In this document: piece by piece, positions 22,431 through 33,557 of the stretch
How positions within the stretch are numbered: the first letter of the stretch is position 1
Layout: each line of letters opens with the position of its first letter
Source: Diphasiastrum complanatum
Lineage: Eukaryota; Streptophyta; Lycopodiopsida; Lycopodiales; Lycopodiaceae
DNA length: 64,000 nucleotides
Reading direction: 5' to 3'
NCBI GenBank assembly: GCA_029204225.1
Contig: CM055103.1
Coordinates: 45,126,380 to 45,190,379, forward strand
Notes under the pieces: model-generated
Told to the model about the DNA's origin: nothing
The model's input: only the letters and a program-made list of their open reading frames with translations
The model's database searches: none
Translations under genes and position numbers: made by a program

Positions 22431-22584
22431 TGTAGAAGTCACTAGTAAGATGGGATCTGCTGGAGCAAGTCTCTAAATAGGGAGTTGGCTTCCATTGGAG
22501 AGAAGAGTCATGGTGGAGAGCTTGTACAAATTGTCCTTCATGGTCGAATTTTTCCGATCGATCGCCACCTAGATCGGCCTCCAT

Positions 22585-22613
22585 TGCCCATCAACGATGG
22601 GCACTCTTTACTA

Positions 22614-22614
<1 letters not shown>
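22585..22614 (+). mobile_element. Helitron-like 3' terminus 1
   Basis: A perfect 8-bp hairpin TGCCCATC-AAC-GATGGGCA (22585-22603) is followed after 7 nt by CTAG (22611-22614) and then T. A GC-rich hairpin about 11 nt before a CTRR end, inserted between A and T, is the known 3' signature of Helitrons. The next bases are a TA microsatellite. No 5' TC end or Rep/helicase gene was identified, so it is a non-autonomous or truncated copy. Confidence 0.7.
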
Positions 22615-22712
<98 letters not shown>

Positions 22713-22722
22713 TGTATGTATT
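22615..22722. repeat. (TA)n then (TATG)n microsatellite
   Basis: About 35 TA units followed by about 9 TATG units, directly after the Helitron-like end. Confidence 0.97.
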
Positions 22723-24785
22723 TATATATATATTTAAACTTACATACACATTTTTTGAACTTAAAAACTTGGGAAGGAGGATGCATGTCTAGGAAAAAGC
22801 ATGCATGGCCCCCTCCCCATGCATGCATCTAAGTGAAAGAGGTTTTGGACACATGCATGTGTATGGGGTTGGGGTGAGAGGATGTATGTATGTGTGAGAG
22901 TAGGATCTATGCCCTCTTTCCAATACATTTTTGTAGGCAGGCCCATCCCCACAAATTCAAATTTCTTGTTCGCTCTCTCTCATGATCATGGTGCACCCGA
23001 TAGAGTATCTTTCTCTCTCTTCAATTGCTCTCGCCCCCATTCTTAGTCGGTCTTCTCAAGTGAGAAGAAAGAGAGCTACAAACCAACTAAGAAGATGATA
23101 TGAAGCTAAAAAGGTTTTGGAATGTGTAGGTTAATGATTGTGTGCTGGCTGCATGAAGATAACCTACAAGAAAGATGCCGTTGAATGCGCCCTTCCGGAT
23201 TGATCATACAAGACCGTTGGTTGTCTGGCTCTATGAATGGATGAAGTGCGATGTCACAAAAGATGCCATTCTATTCTTGGCTGGAAACTAATTCAAGTCT
23301 GACCTAAATCTACTAATTGTTGGCTATATTCATCGTACAAAGATGTGCTTCAGGAATAGAGAACTATTATAAAAATTTCTTCGTAATTCATAAACGTATT
23401 CTTAATGAGAGGATGTTGATTTTTGTCTTCAAACAAAAAAGCGAAGTTGATCACAAACGCTTTGTGCATGATAGCTGAAGTTGAATTTTGTTTATGGTAA
23501 TGTTTTTGTCCCTTTATTGCAAATGGATCAAATTGTAGCTAACTTTTATTCACAAAGCTCAAACAAAATCATGTAATCCCTTTTACATCTATTGCCACTT
23601 TTGGTTTTAATAAGCTTTTGTGACAATCAAATTAGGGTGCATATACATTGTTGTTAGTCACTGATAATATTTCTACATTGTCCCAAAACAAACTTGAAAA
23701 TCACTTCAGAACTCTAACTCATCAGCTAGGATGATTTTGTGTTCTAATCTTTTTATTTGGGAGTGATATGATTACACTAGTTTATAGAGGAAAACTGAAT
23801 TGCCACAAACTTTCTTTAGGTTTGTGCTTGCAAATAAACTATTGACATGAAGACATTCTTATTTACATTAGATGTTGATTTACAACTTGCTCAAACAAGC
23901 TTAATTTGCTCACATGTTGGAGGTTTTTTTATCAGTCACTATGCTTTTCCAAATGTAAGAAATCATCATATATCATGAAGTGAGTCTAATCAACATACGC
24001 TTTGAGCTTTGGCACTGGATAGATTGAACTACACACTAATCAGAAATAAGAGAGTTGTTTTATAAGTTTCAAGTGTAAACTTTATCATTCAAAAAAATGT
24101 ATTGACATAGAGTTTTTTGTGTTTATCATAAAGGTAAACAACTATGAAGTTTAATGTTTAGGCCTATTTATATTTAGAAGTTTCTTTTGGTACATTTCAA
24201 TCAAAAGCATATTTTGATGTATAATTTATTTGCTGTAGGAATTGATTTACAATTTGTTCAAAAAAATTCCATTTCACAAGATATTGGAGGTTGCATTATC
24301 AACTGTAGGATCAACCTACTCAAAAACTATCTACTATTACAATGCTCACCTGATTTTCATCTATCAAATCTATCTTGCACAACTTTCAATCAGAGAAATG
24401 ACAATTTCCTTCAACAACTTTCTCACACACCACATGGTAGTAACTATTTGGTGTATAGTATGATAGTAGCCTGAATCACCACCCAGATATAATAACCAAT
24501 CTTGAAAGCTATATGTACTTATACATAAACCAGAAAAAAAAAGATAAAAATTTTGAGCAGCATCGAAAAAATCCAGTATCAAATTTTTTTGACCCAAAGA
24601 TATTGTCCGTCCGCCTTCAATCATCAATCGCATGCTTTGAGCATCATCCACACATCTCGACCACAAGTTGCCACCTAGATCATCGGCCATCCATCGCATG
24701 AGAGAAGTGTCATGGCAAGCATAAACCAAGGAGTTTGGCTATTTGATTCACGGACAGACATAGTATCTTTGTGAAAAGATAATGG
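22723..24785. other. Two kilobases without recognisable gene
   Basis: AT-rich. Short frames (24187-24474 plus, 24370-24729 minus) show no domain. A CATGCATG-rich block at 22780-22870 shares AGCATGCATGGCCCCCTCC with the reverse complement of 40470-40500. Confidence 0.4.
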
Positions 24786-24803
24786 CACACACACACAACA
24801 CAC

Positions 24804-24840
<37 letters not shown>
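24786..24840. repeat. (CA)n microsatellite
   Basis: An imperfect then perfect CA run. The overlapping Cys/Val minus-strand frame is an artefact. Confidence 0.95.
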
Positions 24841-24956
24841 CTCATGCACATACACACACCACAAAAGTCATCAGGGCACACATAAACATGCATGCACGCA
24901 CGCGCACGTGCACGTCTACCATTGACTCATGTCTGCCATCAACGCACGTTTGCCAT

Positions 24957-24985
24957 TGCTCGTCAACGATGGGCACTCACAACTA

Positions 24986-24986
<1 letters not shown>
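24957..24986 (+). mobile_element. Helitron-like 3' terminus 2
   Basis: TGCTCGTC-AAC-GATGGGCA (24957-24975) is the same hairpin as at 22585, with two G-T wobble pairs. It is followed by CTCACAA, CTAG (24983-24986) and T, with the same 11-nt spacing and again a TA run. Two members of one family therefore end in this region. No 5' end was found. Confidence 0.65.

Positions 24987-25061
<75 letters not shown>
24987..25061. repeat. (TA)n microsatellite
   Basis: About 37 TA units beginning at the T after the Helitron-like CTAG end. Confidence 0.97.
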
Positions 25062-25063
<2 letters not shown>

Positions 25064-25369
25064 TATTCTATAATATTAATCCATCCATGCTCATTAAGAT
25101 CTTATTAATAAGACCCAAATATTAAATTACACCTATCAAAGTGTTAAATTATATTGAATATCGTTCAAGTCATCGATAAAATTAATGACTATTTAGGCCT
25201 ACATCTCGATAGATTGGTTACACATTATAACATGCGTTGACTAATTTTTTGATGCACACATATGTATGTAAATAAGAGAATATAATATATAGATCATTGT
25301 ATGTACTTTTATCCACCAATCTATCCATAATCTTGTTATATATAAAATTTGAAAAAATTCATTATCGAC

Positions 25370-25648
25370 ATAAAGGACGGTTTTTAGAAAGTCATCATAT
25401 AAACTAGATAAAAATGACGGTTTTTTTCTGGACGTCTTTTCACCAACATATGCGACTATTTTTTAAGGTCATCATTCATGTTAATATACATAGCACAAAG
25501 TATTTTCACTTTAATATTCTCAATTTTGGCACGAATCATGGCATAGAACTTGGAATTGTTTATGGTCGTCATTTAAGACTAATTAAATGATGGCCTTCAA
25601 AAAAGCTGTCATTTTAGATCGTCATTTAAACCTCTTTTTCTTGTAGTG
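25370..25648 (-). mobile_element. CACTA-like transposon end
   Basis: Read on the minus strand from 25648 the sequence is CACTACAAGAAAAAGAGG, the terminal motif of many plant CACTA (En/Spm) elements. Inside it are repeated subterminal motifs in both orientations (CGTCATTTAA, AAATGATGG, ATGACGG). The element would extend to lower coordinates, but no matching left end was found, so it is a fragment. No transposase frame was seen. Confidence 0.65.
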
Positions 25649-25897
25649 ATGTATATATATATATATATATTCATAGCTAGCTATATCTATATATACATTG
25701 GTTGTCACTGGCTTTGTCCATATATGACCATCATACCTATGTTCCATTGCGTTCATTCCTATGCTAACTGCAAATGTAGGTGGAAATTCGAAGATCAAAT
25801 CACTGTCATAGTGCCTTGGAAGTTCGCATGTTTGTTGATGTGTCATGATTTTACTTATGATTTTAAGGATGTTGTTCCCTTGTCTAGAGAGGATGTG

Positions 25898-26353
25898 TTA
25901 TATGATACTGTGACCATATTGTTCTCCGTTGGTGGAAATGCATGTTGTGTTTGCATTGGGAGAATCATTGATTTTAATCGGTGCGTTGTAAGTTTTTCCT
26001 ATTGTGGCCTGTGTGATTTCCACCAAGTCATCGTCTCCCTCTATTTCCAGGTATTCATTGGAATCCAAACTGGTGACAGTCGTTGACATCAGCCTTGAAG
26101 ATGCTAGATATTTCAATGAGAGTGTCTCCTGCAATATACAAAGTTCCACACCCTCTATATCCTTTTGAAAAACCAAGTCAATCATAGTTAGCGCTTCTGA
26201 ATCATAACCAATCATAGCACTCGATTTTGTTAGTGAACGATAATCACTTGGGACCTTTTTGAAAAACATTTGACTGATGATTATTTTTCCATCAATGAAG
26301 AAAACCACAATGCTTGACAACCCTTCCACATCAAACATTACCACCGCTTCCAT
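25898..26353 (-). CDS. Unrecognised 151-codon open frame
   Basis: ATG at 26353, beginning MEAVVMFDVEGLSSIVVFFI and ending TCISTNGEQYGHSII before TAA. It is acidic in its second half (EIEGDDDLVEI) and alternates hydrophobic stretches as a beta-rich protein would, but I recognise no family. A further minus-strand stretch with protein-like composition (ELPRHYDSDLIFEFPPTFAV) lies at 25780-25850, after several stops. It lies between a CACTA end and the young copia element, with no LTR, primer site or TSD of its own. It may be a host exon, a captured fragment or a chance frame in AT-rich DNA; an overlapping 146-codon plus frame weakens the case. Confidence 0.25.
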   Translation of the reverse strand: MEAVVMFDVEGLSSIVVFFIDGKIIISQMFFKKVPSDYRSLTKSSAMIGYDSEALTMIDLVFQKDIEGVELCILQETLSLKYLASSRLMSTTVTSLDSNEYLEIEGDDDLVEITQATIGKTYNAPIKINDSPNANTTCISTNGEQYGHSII

Positions 26354-26496
26354 TGGTCAAGGTTCAAGATAGAAAACTTGGCAGCATACTAGGTCTTTAT
26401 GCAAGTTGAATTCTGTGGTCAAAGCCATAGATAAAAACAAAGTCATCGTACATTAGGTTTTTTGCTCGAAGCACTTCATTATGTGAAATATGTTTT

Positions 26497-26596
26497 CTTG
26501 GAAACTACATTGATAAATATATTTTCATGCCACCCAAAACATTCTTGCAGGGGTGCACTCATGCATAAGATACTAATGATTTAAAACAGCTATTGT
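26497..26596. repeat. Tandem-repeat unit split by copia element (left part)
   Basis: The block CATGCATAAGATACTAATGATT...CAGCTATTGT here recurs at 32833-32871 as CATGCATACGATACTAATGATT...CAGCTATTGT. Before the insertion the site was a two-copy tandem repeat of about 114-124 bp, and the copia element entered the first unit at its ATTGT. Confidence 0.75.
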
Positions 26597-27278
26597 TGTA
26601 AAAATTACAGCAAATAAGGATCCTAAAACACTTGAAATGATGAGGGAAACAATAGATTATGATTTCATAAGATTAGCACAAGTTGAACCATCAAAATCCA
26701 TCAAAAATCTATGCTTGAACCTCACTAAATGGCCCAAATCCTTGAAGAAGGCTTCACACGTGTGAAAGTACGGCCTCCCACAGTCTGAGTACTGTACACC
26801 AGACCTACATTCAATCCTATAATCATTAGTAATCACAAGTACTCAAACAATTATGAACATAGAGAGCAATTGCACCATTATGAGAGAAAAAACATGAAAT
26901 TGCTTGATTGATTTTGGTGAGATATCATCACCTATATATACATGATCCATCACGGTTTTGGGCAGGTATGAGTAGCCCTAAACCTATCCCTAATGCTAAT
27001 TTTGTTGGATCTTTCATCCCTACCAAGTTAGGGTTGGAATCTTGGAGATCCCTCAACAATGCAAAAATTACCAAAAATAGCTCCTATTTTTTCTCCCTTG
27101 TATCTAAGCATAATTTGGACTCATTCCAAAGGTTCTAACACTTAGGTCTACTTGAGAACATCCTTATGAATGGAATCCTATGCTATTTGGCACGTGTGAC
27201 AAGCCACATCATGACCATCTAACTATTTACAAGTCATATGACCAAAACTAGTCAAGCTAGAATTGTGAATTTTTAACA
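26597..27278 (-). repeat. 3' LTR of the young copia element
   Basis: 682 bp, TG...CA ends. Differences from the 5' LTR include CACTTG/CACTTT, TTTGTTGG/TTTGGTGG, AGGTCTAC/AGTTCTAC and CACATC/CACGTC. Confidence 0.97.
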
Positions 27279-27290
27279 CTCCTCCTCACT
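27279..27290 (-). promoter_or_regulatory. Polypurine tract of the young copia element
   Basis: The minus strand reads GTGAGGAGGAG immediately before the TGTTAAAAA start of the 3' LTR. This is the expected primer for plus-strand DNA synthesis. Confidence 0.8.
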
Positions 27291-27292
27291 AT

Positions 27293-29195
27293 CTAGCTTG
27301 GTTCAATCATTGCTTTACTAATCACTCCAAGTGATGATCTGAACTTCATAAAAGGGGTCTTTTGAAGTGGTTTAGTAAGTAGATCAGCTACACATTCATT
27401 GCTTGGAACATGCTCCAAAGCAATCTCCTTGGCTTGCACCATTTCTCTCACAAAGTGATGGCATATCTCAATGTGCTTAGATCTTGCATGGAAGATTGGG
27501 TTAGATGCAAGGTGTTGGGCTGATATATTGTCATTGTAGATGATTGGTGCCTCCTCTGAATCCATGATCTTTAGTTCCACCAATAATCTCTTGATCCAAA
27601 GTACCTCCTTTGTAGTGGTTGTCAAAGCTTTGTACTCGGCCTCGGTTGAAGATAGAGATATAGTTTCTTGCTTTTTTGAAAGCCATGAAACCACACCTTC
27701 TCCTATGAAAGTTGAATAGGCACTTGTTGATTTCCTATCCCTCTTGTCCCCTGCAAAATCTGAATCACTAAATGCATGAAGGTTAATCACATCTCCTCTA
27801 TATAGAATCCCAAAATCCAATGTACCCGAGATGTATCTTAGAATCCTCTTAGCCTTTTTCCAATGGATATTCAATGGCTTTTGCATGGATTGGCTCAACC
27901 TACATACACTAAAGCTAAGATCTGGTCTACTTATAGTGATACACATTAAGGAACCTATAAGTTGCCTAAACAAAGTGATGTCCATGAAGGATCTTTCATC
28001 ATCTTCATTTGGCACTTTTACATCTTGCTCCATTGGTGTGTCAACACTTTTGCATACTTCCATCTTAAACTTCTTCAAAAGACTTTGAGCATAGTTTACT
28101 TGACTTATAAAGATAAAATCAGACCCTCTAAGTACTTCTATGCCTAAGATGAAGTGAAGACACCCTAGATCTACCATCTTGAACTCTAAGGATAGATCTA
28201 TCTTGATTTTTTCAATACCATCAACACTATTTCCACTAATGATGATGTCATCTACATAAATGAGTAATAGTACAATACCAACATCATCAAACTTAATGTA
28301 AAGAGTGGGATCATATTCACTTTGAACAAAAGAAAGTGAAATAAGATAGCAATGTAGTCTTGAATTCCAAGATCTCGAGGCTTGCTTCAAGCCATAGATG
28401 CTTCTTTGGAGATGGCATACTTTGTTCTCCATTCCATGCTTGATGAACCCTTGTGGCTGCTCCATATAGATATCCTCTTCCAAAAAACCATTCAAGAAAG
28501 CATTAGAGACATCCATTTGACATAGAATCCATCCAAAATGTGATGCAAGTGCAATGATTAGTCTTATTGTGACCATCTTGGCCATGGGTGCAAAAGTTTC
28601 CTCATAGTCTATCCCTCTCTCTTGAGCATAACCTTTTGCAACTAATCTTGCTTTATGTTTGTTAACACTCCCATTTGCATTAAACTTAAGATTGAAGACC
28701 CACTTGCATCCTATTACATTCCTTTGAGGTCTCTCAACAAGCAACCAAGTTTCATTCTCAATCAAGGCATCATACTCATCCAACATAGCTTTATACCATT
28801 CTTTGGAGTTCAATGCATCTTCAACATTAGACGGTTCTTCAAAACTAGATAAAGCATAAGAAGTGGATGATATACCCTCAACTTGCTGTCCTTTGCCTTG
28901 ATATGTGAGCCTTGATGGCTCCACTTTTGCCCTTGAAGATCTCCTTGGTGTGATAGGTGGGTTTGGTGCTTGCTCCTCCATGAGCTCCTCCTCAAAACCA
29001 AGATCTTGCTCCTCGGCCATCTTCTTCTTGATTGTTGGAGCACTTGAGCCTTCTTCAAGCATATGCATATGATGTTCATCAAAGATGACATCCCTTGAAA
29101 CAACAAATTTGTTCAAGGATGGGAGATAGACTTTGTAGCCCTTGCTTGAGCTTGCATATCCAAGCATGATCCCTCTTGTGGAAGATGGATCCTCC
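27293..29195 (-). pseudogene. Copia integrase C-terminus, RT and RNase H
   Basis: The open frame (645 codons from an internal ATG at 29230; the true region begins after the frameshift near 29190) carries the integrase C-terminal GYASSSKGYKVYLP segment, the linker TPRRSSRAK, RT with motif A (QMDVSNAFLNG, near residue 240) and YVDD (residues 325-328), then RNase H (SDSDFAGDKRDRKSTSAY near 489-504, STEAEY near 528-533, NDNISA). It ends with a stop at 27293. All catalytic acidic residues I can identify are present. This half would copy element RNA into DNA inside Gag particles. It cannot be expressed with gag unless the frameshift is bypassed. Confidence 0.95.
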
Positions 29196-31254
29196 TTGTT
29201 TCCAATGGCACATGCACATAACATATACACCCAAAAACTTTCAAGTGATTAAGATTGGGTTTCTTTCCATACAACATCTCATATGGAGTTTTGCCTTCAA
29301 TTGCTTTGCAAGACACCCTATTCATCAAGTACTTTGCACATACAAGAGACTCACCCCAAAAGGATTTGGGCAAACAAGCATCTAATCTTAAAGCCTTAGA
29401 ACATTCACATAATGTTCTATTCCTTCTTTCAGCAACTCCATTTTGTTGAGGAGTGTAAGGACAAGAAGTCTCTTTCTTGATCCCTTCCTCCTCACAAAAG
29501 GCCTTGAACTCATTGGAGATGAATTCTCCACCATTGTCACTTCTAAGGATCTTGATGCTATGATTATGATGCTTTTCCACAAACAACTTGAACTTTACAA
29601 AAGTATCAAATACTTGAGACTTGAAGGAAAGTAAGAACACCCAACAATATCTTGAGTAGTCATCAATGAAGGTTAAAAACATGGATGAACCTCCATTAGA
29701 TTTGGTGCTAGCAATGTGCACATCCGAGTGTATGAGTTCAAGAGGATGAGATGACTTTGTGATGGAGTTAGGAAACACCTTCTTATGTGCCTTGGATAAG
29801 GCACAAGCTTCACAAACCTTGTCTTCCTTCCCAATAGACCTTGGTAGGCCTAAAGCATACTCCTCCTTGATCATAGCCTCCATGGAACCCGAGTTGACAT
29901 GTCCAAGTCTTTTGTGCCATAAAGTAAAGGTAGATATCTTGCTCTTCTCGGCCAACATGACAACATTAGTATCCACAAATGCATCCAGCTTATAAAGTTT
30001 GCCAAGTCTAGTGCCCTTAGCCACTATCTTACCCTTCTTCTTGATGAAACATTCATTTGAAGCAAAGTCAACATTGAAACCATTGTCTACCATTTGGCCA
30101 ACACTTAGTAGATTCTTTGTTATTGTAGGAATGTACAAAACACCTTCTATGTTGATCTTTTTGGAAGATCCTAAGCAAAGGGGAATGCTATCAACTCCTT
30201 CAATCTTACAAGCTTCATCATTTGCTGTATAGATAGACTTTATAGGTCCATCATAAGATAAGAGAGAAGAGAAAAACTCCCTTTTACTAGTCATGTGTGA
30301 ACTAGCACCCGAGTCAATCCACCAAGGATCTTCTCCTTTGAAGCTTGTTGAAGAAAATATGGACATCATGAGAGAGTCCTCATGTGAACTCTCCTCCTCC
30401 TCCTCTTTGCTCATGTTGGCTTGGCTTTGATCTTGCTTCCTCTTGAAGCATTCCGAGGCATAATGCCCCATCTTGCTACAATAGTAGCACTTCACCTTTG
30501 ATTTGTCCTTCTTGACTTTGGTGGTTGATGGAGATGCCTTTGGGGGTCCTTCTTGATCCTCAAGCTTTGTAGACTTCTTGAATGTTGATCCTTTGCCTTT
30601 GGACTTGCCTTTGCCTTTGGTGAAGAGAGCTTGGTCATCTCCACCTTGGATGGAAAGCCTATCCATCCTCTCTTGCATTTGGCTCCTTCTTGATTCCTCG
30701 GCCATGAGCGTGCCTTGGAGTTCTTCAAGTATGGGTAGCTTACCCATAATTGCATATCCCTGAACCAAATTGTCAAATTCAAAGCTTAGTCCATTCAATA
30801 TGAGTTGAAAAAGCTCTTCATCCTTGATAGGTTCACCTATAAAGGCTAGCTCTTTGTTCAATTCTTTTACTCTTAGGACAAAAGTATGTGCACTCTCTCC
30901 TTTCTTTTGATAGCTTCTATAGATTTGATTCTTCAAAGCTAACATTCTAGTTTGGTTCTTGGATTCATAGACCTTTTGCAAAGTCTCCCAAGCATCTTGA
31001 GCTGAAGTGCAATCTCCTACCTCTCTTAAGAGTTCATTTGCAACATTCATTTTTATGCAATGTAGTGCAACATTGCACCTCTTGATGTATTTGGCTTTTT
31101 CTTGAGGATGAATAGGTTCACCCTCCTTACCATTTACAATCTCCATCAGATCTTGCATGATCATGATAGATTCCATTCTAACTTTCCATATGGAATAGTT
31201 AGTTTTGTTGAGCCTTTCATTAGTATCCAAAAGATATGCATTTATAGATGCCAT
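29113..31254 (-). pseudogene. Copia Gag, protease and integrase
   Basis: ATG at 31254, 713 codons. Gag starts MASINAYLLDTNERLNKTNY with a UBN2-type region; zinc knuckle CYYCSKMGHYASEC (residues 256-269, CX2CX4HX4C); protease WWIDSGASSH with catalytic D314; pre-integrase HKRLGH and CEAC (447-484); integrase catalytic triad D511, D573, E609 with D-35-E spacing. After VPLETR the frame runs off into a short tail (ending at 29113), while the continuation is in another frame. Comparison with the paralogous linkers at 44045 and 51450 suggests a 4-base loss in an AAGG-like stretch. I chose this start because it is the first ATG after the leader and matches the gag starts at 53512 and 46527. Confidence 0.95.
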
Positions 31255-32051
31255 CTAGTCTCCTAATCAAGGACTTGACACAAATGAAGGTTACTTCTAT
31301 TGATTTGATTGAAGGTCTACCTTATCCCACTTCTTAGGGACCTGAAAAGATCAGTAATAGACTTCCTATAAAGATCTAAGAATGATCTCTAACAAAATCA
31401 AATCATAGAATACTAGAAACAATGCACTTGCTTGATTGAAGTAGACAATACTAGTAGAATTGCCCCTCTTTCTATAAAGAACATTAAAGCTTCCAAATGA
31501 TCTGATCAAGAGTGAATTTCAGCAACCTAATATACTTCCAAAATCACTTGTAAAAGATCTAAATGGAACTTAATGAGGATGCAACACAATCTACTATCCA
31601 ATCACAAGCAAAAAATGATCAAAATTGATGAAAAATTGATCTAATTTGGTGCATAAGTCAAGCAATGGTTGGACTGAATCTAAATTACTTTAGGAGGTGC
31701 CTACTACACCTTAGAACAGCCTTGAAGAGTCCCCAAAACTCTGATCTTCCCTCTCCTTGAATGCTAGAAAGCCTTCTCTATGAAATCACCTCCAAAACTC
31801 GCTTAGAAATCAATGCTTGGAGCAAGCAAAACTTGCTATCTTGGTAATGTGAATTGAATTCAACTTTGCCTCTGGTTTTAGACACCTAAACACCTGCAAA
31901 TGAAGTCACACAACACCAATCTCCAATGTATTTGACTCACTTTGAGTCTAGAATCAATACTAGATGCTAAGATCCAATCTACACAAGATTTAGATCAAAA
32001 ATTGTGAGCAAATTGAATGCAAACCAAGGATTTAGCTCATTTCAGCCTTTA
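31255..32051 (-). other. Untranslated leader of the young copia element
   Basis: About 0.8 kb between the primer-binding site and the gag start, with no open frame of note. Packaging signals may lie here, but none can be recognised from sequence. Confidence 0.7.
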
Positions 32052-32064
32052 GGCTCTGATACCA
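32052..32064 (-). promoter_or_regulatory. Primer-binding site, initiator tRNA-Met
   Basis: The minus strand reads TGGTATCAGAGCC directly after the 5' LTR end TTTTTACA. It is complementary to the 3' end of plant initiator tRNA-Met. Confidence 0.95.
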
Positions 32065-32746
32065 TGTAAAAATTACAGCAAATAAGGATCCTAAAACACT
32101 TTAAATGATGAGGGAAACAATAGATTATGATTTCATAAGATTAGCACAAGTTGAACCATCAAAATCCATCAAAAATCTATGCTTGAACCTCACTAAATGG
32201 CCCAAATCCTTGAAGAAGGCTTCACACGTGTGAAAGTACGGCCTCCCACAGTCTGAGTACTGTACACCAGACCTACATTCAATCCTATAATCATTAGTAA
32301 TCACAAGTACTCAAACAATTATGAACATAGAGAGCAATTGCACCATTATGAGAGAAAAAACATGAAATTGCTTGATTGATTTTGGTGAGATATCATCACC
32401 TATATATACATGATCCATCACGGTTTTGGGCAGGTATGAGTAGCCCTAAACCTATCCCTAATGCTAATTTTGGTGGATCTTTCATCCCTACCAAGTTAGG
32501 GTTGGAATCTTGGAGATCCCTCAACAATGCAAAAATTACCAAAAATAGCTCCTATTTTTTCTCCCTTGTATCTAAGCATAATTTGGACTCATTCCAAAGG
32601 TTCTAACACTTAGTTCTACTTGAGAACATCCTTATGAATGGAATCCTATGCTATTTGGCACGTGTGACAAGCCACGTCATGACCATCTAACTATTTACAA
32701 GTCATATGACCAAAACTAGTCAAGCTAGAATTGTGAATTTTTAACA
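32065..32746 (-). repeat. 5' LTR of the young copia element
   Basis: 682 bp, promoter-bearing LTR. A TATA-like motif TGTATATATAGG lies on the minus strand at 32399-32410, roughly mid-LTR, where a copia promoter is expected. Confidence 0.97.
32399..32410 (-). promoter_or_regulatory. Candidate TATA box of 5' LTR
   Basis: TGTATATATAGG on the minus strand, conserved in the other LTR at about 26931-26942. Inferred from sequence and position only. Confidence 0.55.
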
Positions 32747-32886
32747 ATTGTGTAGTCGGTTGGATCCAGTCTGATCATTACACTAGATAAAATTGTGCTA
32801 TATCTTCATGTCACCTGACATGGGTGCAATCATGCATACGATACTAATGATTTTAAGCAGCTATTGTGTAGTCGATATGATCTAGT
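32747..32886. repeat. Tandem-repeat unit, right part and second copy
   Basis: It begins with the ATTGT target duplication, completes the first unit and contains the second unit (GATACTAATGATTTTAAGCAGC), then meets the LTR-Z copy at 32887. Confidence 0.7.
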
Positions 32887-33557
32887 TGTGAAAGTATAGA
32901 ACTTTGAGGACCAAAAATGGATTTAGAAGATCCACAAGAGAGATTGTGTGCTTGCTAATCAACAATGCATAAAAAAACTAGACAATAAATCTTAATCTGG
33001 ATTAGCAATTTGACACATAGCAAGTATAAATAATCAATAAACAATATCAAAGACCCAAATTCGAGTCCACAGGTGTGTACTACAGGTTGTAGTATGGCCT
33101 TCAACCTGAGAAACAAGTAGAAATTTATTTGTTTTCATTTGGATCACAAAAACTCATGTACATAGTGAACTAGCTTGAGATTGCCAATGAGCTCCAAAAA
33201 TATTCTAACTTCTCACTATAAGAGCTTGGAATACATAGCAAATTCGACTTCCTTCTTGAAGTTAGGTGGATTTCCAACATGTAATAAGGAAGTTAACTCA
33301 CTCTTCTTGCCCTAAATTGTAGAGTTATGCTTGGTAGGTAGCTAGTTGGTCAAATTTTCACCTTAAACTTAGGTGTAGGTCCTATAATGTAGGTATGACC
33401 ACCAAATAGACATGACCAACTCTCTTGACTTGACCTAACCTACAATAGGAGTGGTTTGACACATGGCATTTTGGCCTTACATGTGTGGAACCCAATTATA
33501 CACAATATTGACAATGTTCTACATTATTAGATTTGCCAACATAGGCAATTTTTCACA
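32887..33557 (-). repeat. LTR-Z copy (3' LTR of deletion derivative)
   Basis: Starts TGTGAAAGTATAG and ends GGCAATTTTTCACA, followed by the purine tract CTCCTCCTC (minus strand GAGGAGGAG). It therefore acts as the 3' LTR of the copia remnant to its right. Related copies: 21608-21668 (end), 48282-48904 plus 55169-55237, and 59821-60215. Confidence 0.8.

Larger units (their letters stand above)
26597..32746 (-). mobile_element. Complete young Ty1/copia retrotransposon (6150 bp)
   Basis: Two 682-bp LTRs (26597-27278 and 32065-32746) start TGTAAAAATT and end TTTTAACA. Both outer flanks carry the 5-bp target duplication ATTGT (26592-26596, 32747-32751). By eye the LTRs differ at four sites (about 0.6 percent), which suggests a recent insertion. 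On the minus strand the order is 5' LTR, primer-binding site, 0.8-kb leader, gag-pol, polypurine tract, 3' LTR. All enzymatic domains are present; one frameshift near 29190 splits the polyprotein. It is the best-preserved element in the window. Confidence 0.97.

Noticed and set aside
24187-24474. 95-codon plus-strand frame as a gene
   Set aside because: AT-rich, overlaps another frame of similar length on the same strand and one on the opposite strand, no domain.
27831-30782. Plus- and minus-strand frames inside the young copia coding region
   Set aside because: They are shadows of the gag-pol frames on the minus strand.
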